64,000 nt of DNA from Hypomesus transpacificus (Eukaryota; Chordata; Actinopteri; Osmeriformes; Osmeridae), in NCBI RefSeq assembly GCF_021917145.1, contig NC_061070.1, forward strand, positions 14,344,772 to 14,408,771. Reading direction: 5' to 3'. Below the pieces are notes generated by a model. That model was not told where the DNA came from and made no database searches. It worked only from the letters and a program-made list of their open reading frames with translations. How positions within the stretch are numbered: the first letter of the stretch is position 1; each line of letters starts with the position of its first letter. Shown piece after piece: positions 62,384 through 64,000 of this stretch. Both the position numbers and the translations under genes were made by a program.

Positions 62384-63527
62384 ATGGATAACCTTTTGAA
62401 TAGCAAGCCCGATAACCTAGAGGATTATTACGGATTATTAGGGTGTGATGAATTATCGTCGGTAAGAATTGCTTGCCTTTTTGCTTTTATCTAGCAGACC
62501 TGTTGATCTGTCTGGCTAGCTAGCGAAAATTGCTGGCACTGTCAATTAGACGAACTGGTAGCTAGTTATGCAGCTAAAGTCGGCTGCTTAGCATGGCTGA
62601 CACTGAGATAAAAAATGTTTTGTCTTTCAGATGGAACAGATCGTCAATGAATACAGGGTCAGAGCCTTGACATGTCATCCAGACAAGCACCCTGATAATC
62701 CAAGAGCAGGTAAACCTAACTAATAATTTGTGTGGTATGGTTTTGTTTGATTTTGTCCTGTCTGTGCCATTTTGAGTGAGTTTGTGGGTAATCCGTTTTA
62801 AATAGATCCTGCTAGTATGACTTGTGTTTTTTGTGTGTTAACGTAATACGGTTCTTCAAGCATTAACAAACAACTTTGTGTCACTTCATTTTAGTTGAAG
62901 ATTTTCAGAAGCTGAGGGAAGCCAAAGAGATTTTGTGTAATGAGAGCAGCAGAAAAATGTATGACTTGTGGAGTAGAAGTGGAGTTACTATATCGTTCCA
63001 TGACTGGCAATCTCTGAAAAACTCTGTAAAAACGGTAGGAAACTGCATACAGAGGCCCCTTACAAAGAAATATGGTGAATTCAAAAATACATTATCAGTG
63101 ATGCTCTAAATACTTTATTGATTAATAGTATTTTTTTGAAAACTGTGTTTTCAGTCAATGCATTGGGCTGTTAGGTCCAAAAAGGAACCAATGTTAGAGG
63201 ACTCCAAGTCAACCTCCCCTGTTTCTTCTGATGAGGCAGACACACACTTTGTATCATCAGAGATACCCTCACCTGGTGCCTTGCCGTCCCAAAGTGAGTA
63301 GACAAAATAGTGAAAATAAATGTACATTTGAATTATTTATATTCTCAAATCATATATATATATATATATATATATGATCTCCCATTAATTCTGGAAATGT
63401 ATAGAACAGTTATTGTACCTGTAACACATATGTCTACTATTTAGGTCATTGCTGCCATTGCCGTTTCCGCTGGGCTGCTGATTCACCTTCCAGTCTTCTA
63501 CAGAAGTTCAGAAATTATGAAATCTAA
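62384..63527 (+). CDS. dnajc12: DNAJC12, J-domain HSP40 co-chaperone
   Basis: DNAJC12 works with HSP70 to fold aromatic amino acid hydroxylases (phenylalanine, tyrosine and tryptophan hydroxylase); human loss causes hyperphenylalaninaemia (family knowledge). Five exons: 62384-62461, 62631-62709, 62895-63034, 63155-63293, 63445-63527. Total 172 aa (human 198). The J domain covers about residues 14-79 (EDYYGLLGCDELSS, then HPDKHPDNPRA with the HPD triad at 42-44, then EDFQKLREAKEILCN). The linker is shorter than in human. The strongly conserved C-terminal motif is present (FRWAADSPSSLLQKFRNYEI). It is divergent from SIRT1, as in human. Confidence 0.96.
63352..63375. repeat. (AT)n microsatellite in DNAJC12 intron 4
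   Basis: An alternating AT run of about 24 bases lies in the last intron, between exons 4 and 5. Confidence 0.9.
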
Positions 63528-64000
63528 CACTGACAACAAATGTTACACTCTCATAGCTAGAGTTGAAGATTAAATGTAATTGTGTCTATTCAATTCTTGG
63601 TTTGTGGTGCCCTAGATACAGATGCTGACCATGGAAGTGCATAGCCTGGACAGACATTACCATTTATTTTTGTATGGTAATTAGGGTTTTCATCATAAAA
63701 TATCTTGGTTTTAAATCTGTATACTTTGTAACTGTTCAGTACTATGGCATTTTAATCACACAAAAGGCTAATTGGTTGTTGTAGCCATGTTTATAAAGAA
63801 AATAAGTATAATCTAAAACTGAAATATATTTTACCGAGGGGTATGATGTGTTTTTCATGAATTTGTGCCATGCTGTATTATTTGTTCAGTATTTTGTACT
63901 CGGTGTGCATATTGCGTTGAATGTTTTGTCAAAAATGTAATATAATATGCTCCTCCTGATAGTGCTTTCTATTTCCTTAGTAAGGCATCCTCGTATTTAT
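63528..64000 (+). other. DNAJC12 3' UTR and flank
   Basis: AT-rich sequence after the stop codon. No canonical AATAAA is obvious before the window ends, and no frame is gene-like. Confidence 0.4.

Overview
This window is vertebrate nuclear DNA, almost certainly from a ray-finned (teleost) fish. It has compact multi-exon genes with GT-AG introns, AT-rich introns and spacers, a long TG microsatellite, tRNA-derived SINEs, and proteins that match vertebrate orthologues exon by exon. No virus-like elements, CRISPR arrays or bacterial features are visible. The species cannot be named from the sequence alone.

Layout, left to right: the 3' end of MCMBP (+, 383-1021); INPP5F/SAC2 (-, 3943-12298, 20 coding exons, 1125 aa); BAG3 (-, 13912-18302, 4 exons, 611 aa); TIAL1/TIAR (+, 19006-23877, 12 exons, 391 aa); PKD2L1 (-, 26020-31105, 15 exons, 812 aa); ATOH7 (-, 34028-34456, one exon, 142 aa); MYPN (-, 38426-51190, 20 coding exons plus a noncoding first exon, 1987 aa); CACUL1 (-, 54196-56581, 8 exons, 333 aa); SIRT1 (-, 57797-61458, 9 exons, 707 aa); DNAJC12 (+, 62384-63527, 5 exons, 172 aa). 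I set the exon borders by hand from splice sites and protein homology. For the nine complete genes the summed coding length is a multiple of three.

The genes are not an operon. They are a synteny block corresponding to parts of human chromosome 10q: MCMBP-INPP5F-BAG3-TIAL1 and CACUL1 (10q26), PKD2L1 (10q24), and ATOH7, MYPN, SIRT1 and DNAJC12 (10q21). Two divergent pairs, BAG3/TIAL1 and SIRT1/DNAJC12, share short promoter regions. CACUL1, MYPN, ATOH7 and PKD2L1 run head to tail on the minus strand. Functional themes are phosphoinositide turnover (INPP5F), chaperones and proteostasis (BAG3, DNAJC12), RNA regulation (TIAL1), sarcomere structure (MYPN, BAG3), retina specification (ATOH7), a polycystin channel (PKD2L1), and cell-cycle or chromatin control (MCMBP, CACUL1, SIRT1).

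The points most worth a second look are: a perfect heat-shock element upstream of BAG3; an alternative 51-nt 3' splice site, a candidate 39-nt cassette exon and a candidate poison exon in TIAL1; a GC-AG intron in SIRT1; in-frame coding repeats that enlarge BAG3 and MYPN; a homeodomain/E-box cluster upstream of ATOH7; a SINE that ends 12 nt beyond an INPP5F donor; a nested SINE/LINE insertion in CACUL1; and GCTAGC-rich tracts at the 5' ends of several broadly expressed genes. I found no convincing previously undescribed system.
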